DNA of 36,792 nt from positions 1 through 36,792 of the forward strand of contig WGFI01000045.1 of NCBI GenBank assembly GCA_015492295.1. The letters run 5' to 3'. Below, piece by piece: positions 1-9,085 of the stretch. The notes beneath the pieces are model-generated. The model was not told the origin of the DNA and searched no databases. It saw only the letters and a program-made list of their open reading frames with translations. This stretch comes from Caldifarciminota bacterium (GTDB lineage Bacteria > Hydrothermota > Hydrothermia > LBFQ01). Position numbers and translations under genes: made by a program. How positions within the stretch are numbered: the first letter of the stretch is position 1; the number at the start of each line of letters is the position of its first letter.

Positions 1-168
1 GAGGAAACTATAAACTCATGTCCCGCGGATGTCATAATAAGCGCTACACCCATAAACCTATCAAAACTCGTAAGAACCGATAAGCCCATTTTGAGAGTGA
101 GATATGAGCTTCAAGAGATAGGAAAACCCACACTTGAAGATGTTATAAAAGATCACCTTAAAATGTAA
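1..168 (+). CDS. C-terminal end of a GTPase related to cyclic 2,3-diphosphoglycerate synthetase (partial, 5' end outside window)
   Basis: Frame 1 is open from base 1 to TAA at 166-168: ...CPADVIISATPINLSKLVRTDKPILRVRYELQEIGKPTLEDVIKDHLKM. 'DVIISATPIDL..RYELQEIGKP' resembles the C-terminus of that family. Confidence 0.6.
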   Translation, partial: EETINSCPADVIISATPINLSKLVRTDKPILRVRYELQEIGKPTLEDVIKDHLKM

Positions 169-194
169 GTTTATCACCTTTAAAATATCAAGTA

Positions 195-1463
195 GTGCCA
201 TTGCAGAAAGGGTTCGTTCTGTCAAGGAAGTATGAGATTGTGGATTTCATAGGCAGAGGTTTGATATTTGAAGTTTATAAAGCCCGCCACACGAGGCTAT
301 CAAAGGATGTTGCCTTGAAGATACTGATACCTGAGATAGCGTCGGATTTGGAATTTACGAGATTCGTGATACGTACTATACAGAACACGGCTTCTTTGGA
401 TGAGCATCCTCACATATCTTGGGTTCTTGACATAGACAAGGATGGAATATACATATACTTCGTCTTGGACTATCTCCCAAAAGACTTGGGTGAGATCATG
501 GACGAATTGGATATGGAAAGGGCTTTGTATATAACGCTTTCAATACTTGATGCTTTAAAATACGCCCATTCAAAAGGTCTGATACACAAAGATATAAGAC
601 CCTCAAATGTTAGGTTGGGTGAAGGTGATGAACCCGTTCTCGTGGATTTTGGTATGGCGGAAATAGCGGCGAGAGCCGCTTTGAGATTCAAAAAAACCGC
701 ATTCATTCCCCCACCCAATTATACCGCCCCTGAGCAGATAAAGTCGTTTGAATTGGCTGATCATAGATCGGATATATACTCCGTCGGCGCTTTACTCTAC
801 CATATGCTAACTAAGAAACCCCCATTTGAAGGCGATATAAAACAGATATACTATCAGAAACTTTCGGGGAAATACACATTGGCATCTCCGAGATCCTTAA
901 ACCCTTCAATTCCAAAAGACTTGGAGGATTTTATATTAAGGGCTATGGATCCCGACCCTTCAAATAGATTCCAATCCGTTGAGGAGATGATGGATGCGCT
1001 GAAAGGATTTTCCGGTAGGATAGTTAAAAGATTCGTATCTTTGGGGTTTGAGGAGAGAAGACCCGAAGGTTCATTTCGCAGGAGCGTTGAGATGGAGGAA
1101 AACCTCCCTTTCTCCCTTGAATACATAGAGTGTGGAAGTGTGATGAAAATAAACGAGCCATTTAAATTAACCTTGGTGTTTTCGGGTGAAGGGGAAGGTA
1201 GGGTTGAGATAAAGGTGCCCGAATATATATCCTTATCTTCGCTACCTGCTCAAAACTTCAAAGCCCCTTGCGAAGTCAGTTGGCATCTAATAACTACAAA
1301 AGAGAGCTACGGATATTTTGACATAGAGGTTCGTTTGATGTATGAAGGATACGAGGTACTTAAAGAACCCTTAAAGATACCCGTACTGATATTCCCAATT
1401 GAAGCAAAGGAGAAGAAGGGTACAAAGAAGACATCTTTTAGGATATTCGGTTTCGGTGGATGA
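195..1463 (+). CDS. Serine/threonine protein kinase with an uncharacterised C-terminal domain
   Basis: Gly-rich loop (IGRGLIFEVY), VALK lysine, HKDIRPSNV catalytic loop, DFG and APE motifs. GTG start. Confidence 0.9.
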   Translation: MPLQKGFVLSRKYEIVDFIGRGLIFEVYKARHTRLSKDVALKILIPEIASDLEFTRFVIRTIQNTASLDEHPHISWVLDIDKDGIYIYFVLDYLPKDLGEIMDELDMERALYITLSILDALKYAHSKGLIHKDIRPSNVRLGEGDEPVLVDFGMAEIAARAALRFKKTAFIPPPNYTAPEQIKSFELADHRSDIYSVGALLYHMLTKKPPFEGDIKQIYYQKLSGKYTLASPRSLNPSIPKDLEDFILRAMDPDPSNRFQSVEEMMDALKGFSGRIVKRFVSLGFEERRPEGSFRRSVEMEENLPFSLEYIECGSVMKINEPFKLTLVFSGEGEGRVEIKVPEYISLSSLPAQNFKAPCEVSWHLITTKESYGYFDIEVRLMYEGYEVLKEPLKIPVLIFPIEAKEKKGTKKTSFRIFGFGG

Positions 1464-2548
1464 GGGAGAAGGCTTTTCTCGTATCAATATTGAGACCGGG
1501 TGAGAGTGATAGGGTATATAGAAGGTTGGAAGAACTTAGGGAACTTATAAAAACCGCTGGTGGTGAGGTCGTGGATATAATCGTACAGAAAAGACTCAAA
1601 CCCGATCCAGCGTACTACATAGGTAGGGGGAAGGCGAGGGAGATAGCGGAGATGGTGGAAAGATTCAATGTGAATATGGTTGTTTTTGATGCAAAATTAT
1701 CGCCCTCCCAGCTTAGGAACCTTACGAATGTTATACCTGTAAAGGTTTTGGATAAGGTGGATATCGTTCTGGATATATTTGCTCAGCATGCTCGCACATC
1801 CGAGGCGAAGATACAGGTTGAATTGGCTCAACTTCAAAACCGTTTGGCGAAATTGAGGGTTGCGCCCGGATATTTTTCAAGGTTGGGTGGTGGTATAGGC
1901 ACGAGGGGACCGGGTGAGACCAAGCTGGAGATAGACAGGAGGAAGATCCTTCGTAGGATAACCTTTCTCAAAAGGAGGCTGAAGGATATAGAGAAGGCCC
2001 GTATTCAGAGGACAAAAACCCAAAGGAACTTTTTTAGAGTCGCATTGGTAGGATATACGAGCGCGGGAAAAACCACGCTTCTAAACAGACTCACAAAATC
2101 CAACCTACGAGTAAGTTCATCCCTATTTACGACTCTTGATACTTTCACACGAGGTATGTATTTAAACGGTTATACCATTTTAATCTCGGATACGGTGGGT
2201 TTCATCTCGGATTTACCTCCACAACTTATAGCGGCTTTCAAATCAACCTTAGCCATCGCCTTGGAGTGCGACCTTCTTCTCGTAGTTATTGACATATCAA
2301 AGCCTTATTTTAAAGAGGATCTCATGGTCGTTGAAGAAACCCTGAAATCCATAGGAGCAGCAGGTAAGCGCAAGTTATATGTCTTTAATAAGATTGATCT
2401 CCTACCTTCTGATAATGTGATTCATAGACTGAGGGATGAGTTGGGTGAGGATAGGACGGTATTTATAAGCGCAAAGACGGGTGAGAACATAGAGGAATTG
2501 AAAGGGAAGATCTGGGAGGAGTTTAAAATCTCATCCTTTCATAAGTGA
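1460..2548 (+). CDS. hflX: GTPase HflX
   Basis: GGGIGTRGPGETKLEIDRR and Walker A GYTSAGKTTLLNRLT; DTVGFI; NKID. Overlaps the kinase stop by 4 nt. Confidence 0.95.
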   Translation: MREKAFLVSILRPGESDRVYRRLEELRELIKTAGGEVVDIIVQKRLKPDPAYYIGRGKAREIAEMVERFNVNMVVFDAKLSPSQLRNLTNVIPVKVLDKVDIVLDIFAQHARTSEAKIQVELAQLQNRLAKLRVAPGYFSRLGGGIGTRGPGETKLEIDRRKILRRITFLKRRLKDIEKARIQRTKTQRNFFRVALVGYTSAGKTTLLNRLTKSNLRVSSSLFTTLDTFTRGMYLNGYTILISDTVGFISDLPPQLIAAFKSTLAIALECDLLLVVIDISKPYFKEDLMVVEETLKSIGAAGKRKLYVFNKIDLLPSDNVIHRLRDELGEDRTVFISAKTGENIEELKGKIWEEFKISSFHK

Positions 2549-2550
2549 TA
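2514..2550. repeat. 37-bp direct repeat, copy A (3' end of hflX)
   Basis: gggaggagtttaaaatctcatcctttcataagtgata; 35/37 identical to 3065-3101. Confidence 0.95.
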
Positions 2551-2701
2551 GCTTCCCTATAGGGGATAGAGTGTGAGGTGGTTGCTTGATAAGTTCCAGT
2601 TTGTCCGAAGCATCGCATAAAGGCCGTTCTTAGTGGAATAATTGATGTCGCCGAAATCCTCTTCTTACACAAGCTATCGCAAGCATAAAAGGAGGTGCGA
2701 T

Positions 2702-2974
2702 ATGGTAGGATACAAAGCCATAAGATACAAGCACATTAAAAATCAACACAGGATAATATCGCAGATAGCATACGATTTATTTTCCGACCCGTTCGTTAGG
2801 AGTCAGTTCCTTGCATTCATAACATCATACCCCTACCCGCTCAATAAGATGATATTACTTCACTACGAACACGGCGAGAAAGATGAAGTAAAAAAATACA
2901 AGAGGCTCATCAATCAAGCCGATAAAAAAATACAACTCAAAAACTATCCACCTGAAATCAGAAAACTTTTCTGA
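2702..2974 (+). CDS. Small hypothetical protein (90 aa) inside the segment bracketed by the 37-bp repeats
   Basis: Strong Shine-Dalgarno AAAAGGAGGTG directly before ATG at 2702; the ORF-track start at 2642 lies upstream of this site. Confidence 0.6.
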   Translation: MVGYKAIRYKHIKNQHRIISQIAYDLFSDPFVRSQFLAFITSYPYPLNKMILLHYEHGEKDEVKKYKRLINQADKKIQLKNYPPEIRKLF

Positions 2975-3064
2975 TAGGTGCGTACAAAAAAGAAACGGAT
3001 TTCGCAGACTTTGATGTCGTTGTTGGATGAACTACGAAAAGAATCCATAGGGACGAAGAGGATA

Positions 3065-3101
3065 GGGAGGAGTTTAAGACCTCATCCTTTCATAAGTGAT
3101 A
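3065..3101. repeat. 37-bp direct repeat, copy B (3' end of the minus-strand membrane protein gene)
   Basis: gggaggagtttaagacctcatcctttcataagtgata; 35/37 identical to 2514-2550. Confidence 0.95.
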
Positions 3102-3771
3102 TGGAAGCCATAAGCACATCGGCGGTTGCCCAGATCAAAAACGGTACGGTTGCATGGAGTTGTGCGACGAAGGTGGCATCTCCGAATAGGAATAAACTTA
3201 CAACAGCGGCACCTATCGCCCATTTCTTCCCTATATCGGTACCCCATAGTAGCATAAGATTGTATATGACTATGAAAACCATTCCCCAGTCCAGTATTAT
3301 AAATAGAACCAGAGGGGACATCTTGGAAAATACATTAACCACATTGGGGATATAGAATGTTAAACTGAACAGGACGGAAAATATCACCAGCACTATTATG
3401 AGTCGCATGAATGTTAAATAATAACCCGACTTTTGGAAGAACCATATATATCGGAAATTTCCAGCGAAGAAGAAGAATCTCGCAACCGTTGCCAGGATTA
3501 TACCGAACAGATTGAATACGAATATATCTTCTATCTTTGAAAAGAAGAAGGATAAGCCCATTGAAAGAAAGGCTAAGCTCATAATAACATAGAATTGTCC
3601 CCTTACATTATCCACACCTAACTCAACATATCCTTTGAGAAACCAGAGAAGCGAAACATATACGGTCATCGCTCCCAAGATATATGCCGCATAGTTCTCC
3701 ATGTAAAACTTTGAAAGGATCGTAAAAACATAAAATGCGAGAAGCACTAATACCCCTATTGCGCGGATCAT
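3082..3771 (-). CDS. Polytopic membrane protein (about 7 predicted TM segments)
   Basis: 229 aa, highly hydrophobic throughout; -10-like TTAAAAT 9 nt before the start codon. Confidence 0.75.
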   Translation of the reverse strand: MIRAIGVLVLLAFYVFTILSKFYMENYAAYILGAMTVYVSLLWFLKGYVELGVDNVRGQFYVIMSLAFLSMGLSFFFSKIEDIFVFNLFGIILATVARFFFFAGNFRYIWFFQKSGYYLTFMRLIIVLVIFSVLFSLTFYIPNVVNVFSKMSPLVLFIILDWGMVFIVIYNLMLLWGTDIGKKWAIGAAVVSLFLFGDATFVAQLHATVPFLIWATADVLMASISLMKG

Positions 3772-3799
3772 AACCTTACAATTTTAAGGATGTTTTAAA

Positions 3800-4930
3800 T
3801 CAAAACGAAGAAAATGTATTTCTTAGGTCTTTACCGAGTTTCGGCCAGAAGGAGGGTTTGAGGTTTTCGTTATATTCCAGCTTGATAGACATCACCATAC
3901 CCCTATCGCTCCCGAGATACATGTATCCGTTCCTGACCGTTGGTGAGGATTTTGAATGGTATATCATCCTGCTTTTGATTATCCCCGTATCGCTTATGAA
4001 ATACAGGCTATCACCACCTACGATACCAAAGTAATTTCCCTCTACTAGAACAGGTGTCATCTCAACCGGAGGTTGAACATAAATATCCCATAAAACCGAC
4101 CCATTGAAACCTACCTTCATTATCCTTCCACCGCTTGACGATACTATCACACCGTCAAAATCTATGACTGGGGACGATGCTATGGATGATCCCAAGTTTA
4201 TCTGCCATATTACGCTATCCCCACTTATCTTCATTATCTTGCCATCCGTGGTCGCTAAGTATATGTTTCCTGCGCTGTCAAAGGCGGGAGATGATGAAGT
4301 GTATCCCCCAACATTTTTCCATAATAACAGGGTTCCAGATGTATCAAATCCGTATATATAGTTGTCCGATGAGGATATTACGATCATCCCCGAAGGTGAT
4401 ACGGCGGGAGTTGAAAATATGGGTCCGGCCGTTGGATAAGACCAGAGGGAATTTCCTGATGTATCAAAGGAGTAAATCCTATTATCCGTCGCACCTACGA
4501 AGATCCTGTCTTTATACACGGCAACGGATGATAGTATGTTTGCCGGTATATTATTATTCCAAATCGTGTTTCCCATCTCATCCAAGCAGAAAATATTCCC
4601 ATCGTAGGTGGTTATGAATATCTTCCCGCTTTGAGATACGGTTGGAGAGGACGCTACCGTTCTCCCAAGATCAACTTCCCATAGTAGGTTTCCGTTGGTA
4701 TCAAGCGACAGAACCTTACCATTTACCGTTGAAACTATGATTTTGTCATTATATATAGCGGGTGTTGATATGATCTGACCTCCCGCGTTGAAAGTCCAAT
4801 AGAGATCCCCAAAAACCAATCCACCTTTGGATGTGTCCGGTGGGGGTAAATTGGGCTCCTTTTGTGGATAACCCCTCTTTCTACAACCTACAAGCGAAAT
4901 TACTAAAATCAACAACAGGAGTCTTATCAT
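3800..4930 (-). CDS. PQQ-like beta-propeller lipoprotein
   Basis: Lipobox LVGC after a hydrophobic segment; repeated 'NGNLLWEVDLGRTVASSPTVSQSGKIFITTYDGNIFCLD' propeller blades. Confidence 0.85.
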   Translation of the reverse strand: MIRLLLLILVISLVGCRKRGYPQKEPNLPPPDTSKGGLVFGDLYWTFNAGGQIISTPAIYNDKIIVSTVNGKVLSLDTNGNLLWEVDLGRTVASSPTVSQSGKIFITTYDGNIFCLDEMGNTIWNNNIPANILSSVAVYKDRIFVGATDNRIYSFDTSGNSLWSYPTAGPIFSTPAVSPSGMIVISSSDNYIYGFDTSGTLLLWKNVGGYTSSSPAFDSAGNIYLATTDGKIMKISGDSVIWQINLGSSIASSPVIDFDGVIVSSSGGRIMKVGFNGSVLWDIYVQPPVEMTPVLVEGNYFGIVGGDSLYFISDTGIIKSRMIYHSKSSPTVRNGYMYLGSDRGMVMSIKLEYNENLKPSFWPKLGKDLRNTFSSF

Positions 4931-7716
4931 CTGAGGAATTCTTTAATGTATTCCTCGTAAATTTTCCTCTCCTGCGGGGATATACGCCTCTCCGTTAGCA
5001 TCTTCATATATATCTCGTATATAACCCTCCTATCCACGACCTTGCGTGTTCTCATATCGTTTATCTTGTAGGGTTTAGGTCTCTGAGCCTCATAGACGGG
5101 TTCCGTTCTCTGCTTCCTTAAAGCTTCCCTCGCTTCAAGTAATCTGATCTTTATCCTCTCCGCTTTCCTTCTCAACTCCTTCAATCTCTTTATGGATTTT
5201 GGATCCTTCAACTCCCTTTCCAATTCCTCCATATTCTTCAATGTCCTTTCAAGCTCCCTGAGAATATCCCCCGGCATGCCCCTTCTCCTCATATTGTTTA
5301 TCAGTCCTCTTAAAGCCTGGTTTAAAGCCATCTGCCTAGCCGCGAGTTCCGCGAGTTCCTCCTCGGTTAATCCGGGCATGAGATTCTGGGATATGGCTCC
5401 CTGCTCTCCCGCCATCCTTGAAAGCTGCCTTAGAAACATCGCCATACCCGTTGAACCACCCGCATTCTGACAGGCTTTGGCTGCTGATTGAGTCATGATG
5501 CTAAGCTTCATAAGGCCTTCACTGGCTTTTTTCAAACTCCTTTTAGCGCTACCCTTATCCCCTTTCGCCATTGAGGAATGGGCCTTGTTAAGGTTTTTAT
5601 ATACATCCTCGGCTATGTCTTTGAGTTTGGGAGATACGAAAACATTCTTTTCGGACAGCTCTTTAAGCCTATCCCTGACATCCAGCATTATCCTTTTGGC
5701 CCTATCTATATCTTTCATATCCGGATCCTCATTCATCCTGCTGTTTATGAATGTTGATATGTCCCCTATGTCGTTCAACTGGGATACGATTTCTTCCATC
5801 CTGTTCTGAACCAAGGAGTTGTATAGATTCTCGGCCAACTTTGATGCCTCCGAAAGCTTCAAGGCGGTTTTTGCCTGCTGTTTTGCGAATTTCTTTCCGG
5901 ATCTCATACGGGAAAGTGAGTTCTCGGAGAGTTCCTTTGCGGAAGCGAGCGTATCTTGCAATTCCTTCAAAGTTTCCTTATCTATATCTTCAAGTTTTGC
6001 GTAATTTTCAAGTTTTTTCATTATGCTATCTATCTCATTTGATATTTCCTTCTGGGCCAGGCTGTCCGATTTCCCTACTATATCTTGCTGTTTCTTGGAT
6101 AATTCCATAAGCCTTTCCGATAGTCTTCGGAGTTCCCTCTCCTGCGCAAACCTCTCTAAAAGCTTCTTGAATCTTCTGAGTTGCTCTTTCAACTCCCTTT
6201 GAGATATTCTGAGATTTTTCAAGGCTTCCGCTACCTTCTTAGGATCAGCCTTTTCTAACGCTTTATTCAACTCTTCAAGTCTCTTAGCGAGCTCCTCATC
6301 CATAGCTTCCCTCAGCATCTTCCTTACCTCATTTATAAGACTTGATATTTCCGGATCATTCAACTCCTTCGCCAACCTCTCCAAAGCCTCCCTGATCTCA
6401 TCGTAGGTTTTCCTGACGGATTTGGTCGCAGCCGTGATCTCCTGCTTGGTTTCATAAGATAACTTCCCCGTAGCTTTCAGTTTCTCCTCTATATCTTTCA
6501 ACCTCCTCTCCAACCTACCTATCCTGTCAAGCGATAAAAGTTTCTCCTTGAAATCTTCAAGGGGATCCTTTGGAAGGATTATCAACGTATCGGATGTGGA
6601 GTATTTTCCTGCAACATCCTCAGCATAAGCGAATACCTTCAATGTATCATTGACCTTAAATGCTATATCAAAGGATAAATTGGGATATTCCGTAGTTTTT
6701 TCCTCATTCCAGACCTTACTACCATCTATGACCTTAAAACCCACCTTTTTTAATCTAATATCATCGTAAGCGGATATGACTACAACCAGCTCATCACCTT
6801 GAACCTTGTATATACCTGAGGGGTTTATTGAAACCGTTGGAGGCATATCTTTTATGACTTTTATTGAGAAGGCTTCATAAGTGAAACTCCTATCATCTTT
6901 GAAAACCTTAACCTTCACCTTCACATCGCTCTTTATGACCATAGGAAGATTCAGGAATTTAGCGCTATCTCCATTATGCTTGATTTCCAAATCTTTAAAT
7001 ACGGAACCTTCGTAAGCCACATTTTCCTTTCCCAGAGGCCTTGGGGAAAGTCCCGTATATTTCGGCGGAACTATAAAACCTTTTATTTTATAGACCAAAG
7101 GCCTCGGGATAACATCTATCCTACCCTTCCCTTCATATCCCTTCGCATAGATCTCGTACTTTCCCGGATCCAAATCGGTTATTAAGAATCTTCCATCACC
7201 TCTGATCTCCTTTCCCAAACCCCTTATAAATATCCTTTCAACCTTCGGCTCGGTTTTTATAAACAGCGTCTCCCCTACAAACATCTTTGAATAAGCGGGT
7301 ATGAATCTTATCTTGGGCTTCGTAGGAAGACTAATGAAAGATAGGAGGAATACCGATAAGGAGAAAATGAATGGTATTAACATGAAGCGGTTCATTATGG
7401 GCGCAAAAACCATCCTCTCCCTTGAAACCTCTTCATGCAACCTCTCAATGGATTTGTGTTTAACATCTTTCAACTCTATCAAGGATACCAATCTTTCCTT
7501 CAAATTTTTGTTCTTTTTTTCAACATGCCAAGCGAACCTGTATATATCGTAAAACTTTGAAAGATAAACGAATATGGGAAATATCGCGCTTCCCACTATG
7601 AAAACATAAACCCACCCTTCTTTCAGAGATGCGTAAGAAAATAAAGCATAACAAACCATGAACCATAATATACCAAAGAGCAAATTCAAAATGTAAAGAT
7701 TCCTAAATCTTTTCAT
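4927..7716 (-). CDS. DUF4175-like large membrane-anchored coiled-coil protein
   Basis: 929 aa: N-terminal TM pair, beta-sandwich-like middle, long K/E-rich coiled coil including an M/Q/G-rich stretch (FLRQLSRMAGEQGAISQNL). Confidence 0.6.
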   Translation of the reverse strand: MKRFRNLYILNLLFGILWFMVCYALFSYASLKEGWVYVFIVGSAIFPIFVYLSKFYDIYRFAWHVEKKNKNLKERLVSLIELKDVKHKSIERLHEEVSRERMVFAPIMNRFMLIPFIFSLSVFLLSFISLPTKPKIRFIPAYSKMFVGETLFIKTEPKVERIFIRGLGKEIRGDGRFLITDLDPGKYEIYAKGYEGKGRIDVIPRPLVYKIKGFIVPPKYTGLSPRPLGKENVAYEGSVFKDLEIKHNGDSAKFLNLPMVIKSDVKVKVKVFKDDRSFTYEAFSIKVIKDMPPTVSINPSGIYKVQGDELVVVISAYDDIRLKKVGFKVIDGSKVWNEEKTTEYPNLSFDIAFKVNDTLKVFAYAEDVAGKYSTSDTLIILPKDPLEDFKEKLLSLDRIGRLERRLKDIEEKLKATGKLSYETKQEITAATKSVRKTYDEIREALERLAKELNDPEISSLINEVRKMLREAMDEELAKRLEELNKALEKADPKKVAEALKNLRISQRELKEQLRRFKKLLERFAQERELRRLSERLMELSKKQQDIVGKSDSLAQKEISNEIDSIMKKLENYAKLEDIDKETLKELQDTLASAKELSENSLSRMRSGKKFAKQQAKTALKLSEASKLAENLYNSLVQNRMEEIVSQLNDIGDISTFINSRMNEDPDMKDIDRAKRIMLDVRDRLKELSEKNVFVSPKLKDIAEDVYKNLNKAHSSMAKGDKGSAKRSLKKASEGLMKLSIMTQSAAKACQNAGGSTGMAMFLRQLSRMAGEQGAISQNLMPGLTEEELAELAARQMALNQALRGLINNMRRRGMPGDILRELERTLKNMEELERELKDPKSIKRLKELRRKAERIKIRLLEAREALRKQRTEPVYEAQRPKPYKINDMRTRKVVDRRVIYEIYMKMLTERRISPQERKIYEEYIKEFLR

Positions 7717-8302
7717 ATCCCAACATACGCAAACAGGTATCCACCACTATATCCTCTACATGATTTATATTCGCTATACCCACATAAGCCATCTTTATAC
7801 CCATATACAAACTCCCTATCATAAGCGAGGCTAAGATATATGGATTATCTCCGTTTCTAAATTCGCCCGACTTCTGCCCCTGTGATACTATATTTGCCAA
7901 CATTGAGACATATTTAACATGCATATCGTGTATCTCCTTGCTGAACTTGACCTTAGCGAGAAGTGAAAACTTGGAGATCATGGTTTGGTACATGAAGCTG
8001 ACGAACTTGGGCCTCCGCCTTACATAATTAAAATGCCATTTTATCCATTGGATTATCTTACCTGAAGGTGAAAGCTTCCTTCTTGATAAGTCTTCAACAT
8101 AGTCCAGAGCGAGGTTCATTATATACTTGTATATGCTGAATATCAGATCATCCTTTGATGGGAAGTAAAAGTAGAAATAACTTTTGGATGTTCCGAGGTG
8201 CTCCGCCAGATCCTTCATACTCGTATTATCAATCCCTTTCTCGGTAAGTATATCAATGACTTTGAGCATTATCTCCTCTTTCTTTATCTCCTTTGCCGTC
8301 AT
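7703..8302 (-). CDS. TetR-family transcriptional regulator
   Basis: N-terminal HTH: ILTEKGIDNTSMKDLAEHLGTSKSYFYFYFPSKDDLIFSI. Confidence 0.9.
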   Translation of the reverse strand: MTAKEIKKEEIMLKVIDILTEKGIDNTSMKDLAEHLGTSKSYFYFYFPSKDDLIFSIYKYIMNLALDYVEDLSRRKLSPSGKIIQWIKWHFNYVRRRPKFVSFMYQTMISKFSLLAKVKFSKEIHDMHVKYVSMLANIVSQGQKSGEFRNGDNPYILASLMIGSLYMGIKMAYVGIANINHVEDIVVDTCLRMLGYEKI

Positions 8303-9033
8303 CTTATCCTCTTTTTTATGAGCTTTCCTTCTTCAAGGAGGGGTATATATACCGTTTTTCCATCAAAGCCTATACCCGCGGGTGTCCTTAAACCCTTCGC
8401 TATAACGATGTACTTCATATCGGGCGTTAGGTGTATGACCTTACCCGATTCGTACCCGGATGCGAGTATGCTGCGGGTTTCGGGATCATAAACTATTCCA
8501 TCCCCTCCTGAAATATCCTCACTGACGAGTAAGGTATCAAGTTTATTGCCGTTCCATCTGAGGATCCTACCAGGCTTTGTGAAAGTTATTATATAAAGGT
8601 TTCCTTTTACATCAACGCTCAAACCGTTGGGTTTTTCCACTTCAAGAACCTTTTTAACTTTCCGTGATCTGATATCCACCTCGTATATCGCGTTCCCATA
8701 AGTATCGCTAACATAAAGTTTCCTACCCATGTAGCACACCAAGCCGTTTAAAAACTCCGCTTTAAACTCCTTCGGGCCCACGAGCAAAAACACGGCGGAC
8801 TTATCCTTAACCGCCCATATTCTATCAACATCAGCGACATACAACACACCTTTACAGTAAGCCAAACCCTTCGGATCCCGTAGATATGAGGCATAAACTT
8901 CCCAACTTCTACCTTTCCTCAGATACACCTTACCGTCCCTTTTATTAAACTCCCCTATATCGCTCACAAAGATTCTCCCATTGACCCAAAGCGCAGTTTC
9001 TGGATGCGTAAAGAAGGAGACCAAGATCACCAT
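8299..9033 (-). CDS. SMP-30/NHL-type beta-propeller protein
   Basis: Repeats such as DPKGLAYCKGVLYVADVDRIWAV, KPNGLSVDVKGNLYIITF and RTPAGIGFDGKTVYIPLLEEGKL. Confidence 0.75.
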   Translation of the reverse strand: MVILVSFFTHPETALWVNGRIFVSDIGEFNKRDGKVYLRKGRSWEVYASYLRDPKGLAYCKGVLYVADVDRIWAVKDKSAVFLLVGPKEFKAEFLNGLVCYMGRKLYVSDTYGNAIYEVDIRSRKVKKVLEVEKPNGLSVDVKGNLYIITFTKPGRILRWNGNKLDTLLVSEDISGGDGIVYDPETRSILASGYESGKVIHLTPDMKYIVIAKGLRTPAGIGFDGKTVYIPLLEEGKLIKKRIR

Positions 9034-9040
9034 AGATAGA

Positions 9041-9074
9041 ATTTTAAGGGTGTAAAATTTGTCAGCCTTATAAT
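9041..9074. promoter_or_regulatory. Divergent promoter pair between the NHL operon and the protease/R-M operon
   Basis: Minus -10 TAAAAT (9041-9046 complement) 7 nt from the start; plus TATAAT 9069-9074. Core resembles 19951-19984. Confidence 0.65.
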
Positions 9075-9085
9075 ACTGGTTGAAT

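Noticed and set aside
470-718. Antisense ORFs such as 470..718(-), 854..1126(-), 5192..6110(+), 16695..17765(-)
   Set aside because: They lie wholly inside well-supported genes on the other strand and their translations show no family motif; ordinary shadow ORFs.
2978-3355. ORF 2978..3355(+) as a full gene
   Set aside because: Only the first about 30 codons look coding; after the 37-bp repeat it runs antisense through the membrane-protein gene. Treated as a truncated gene start.
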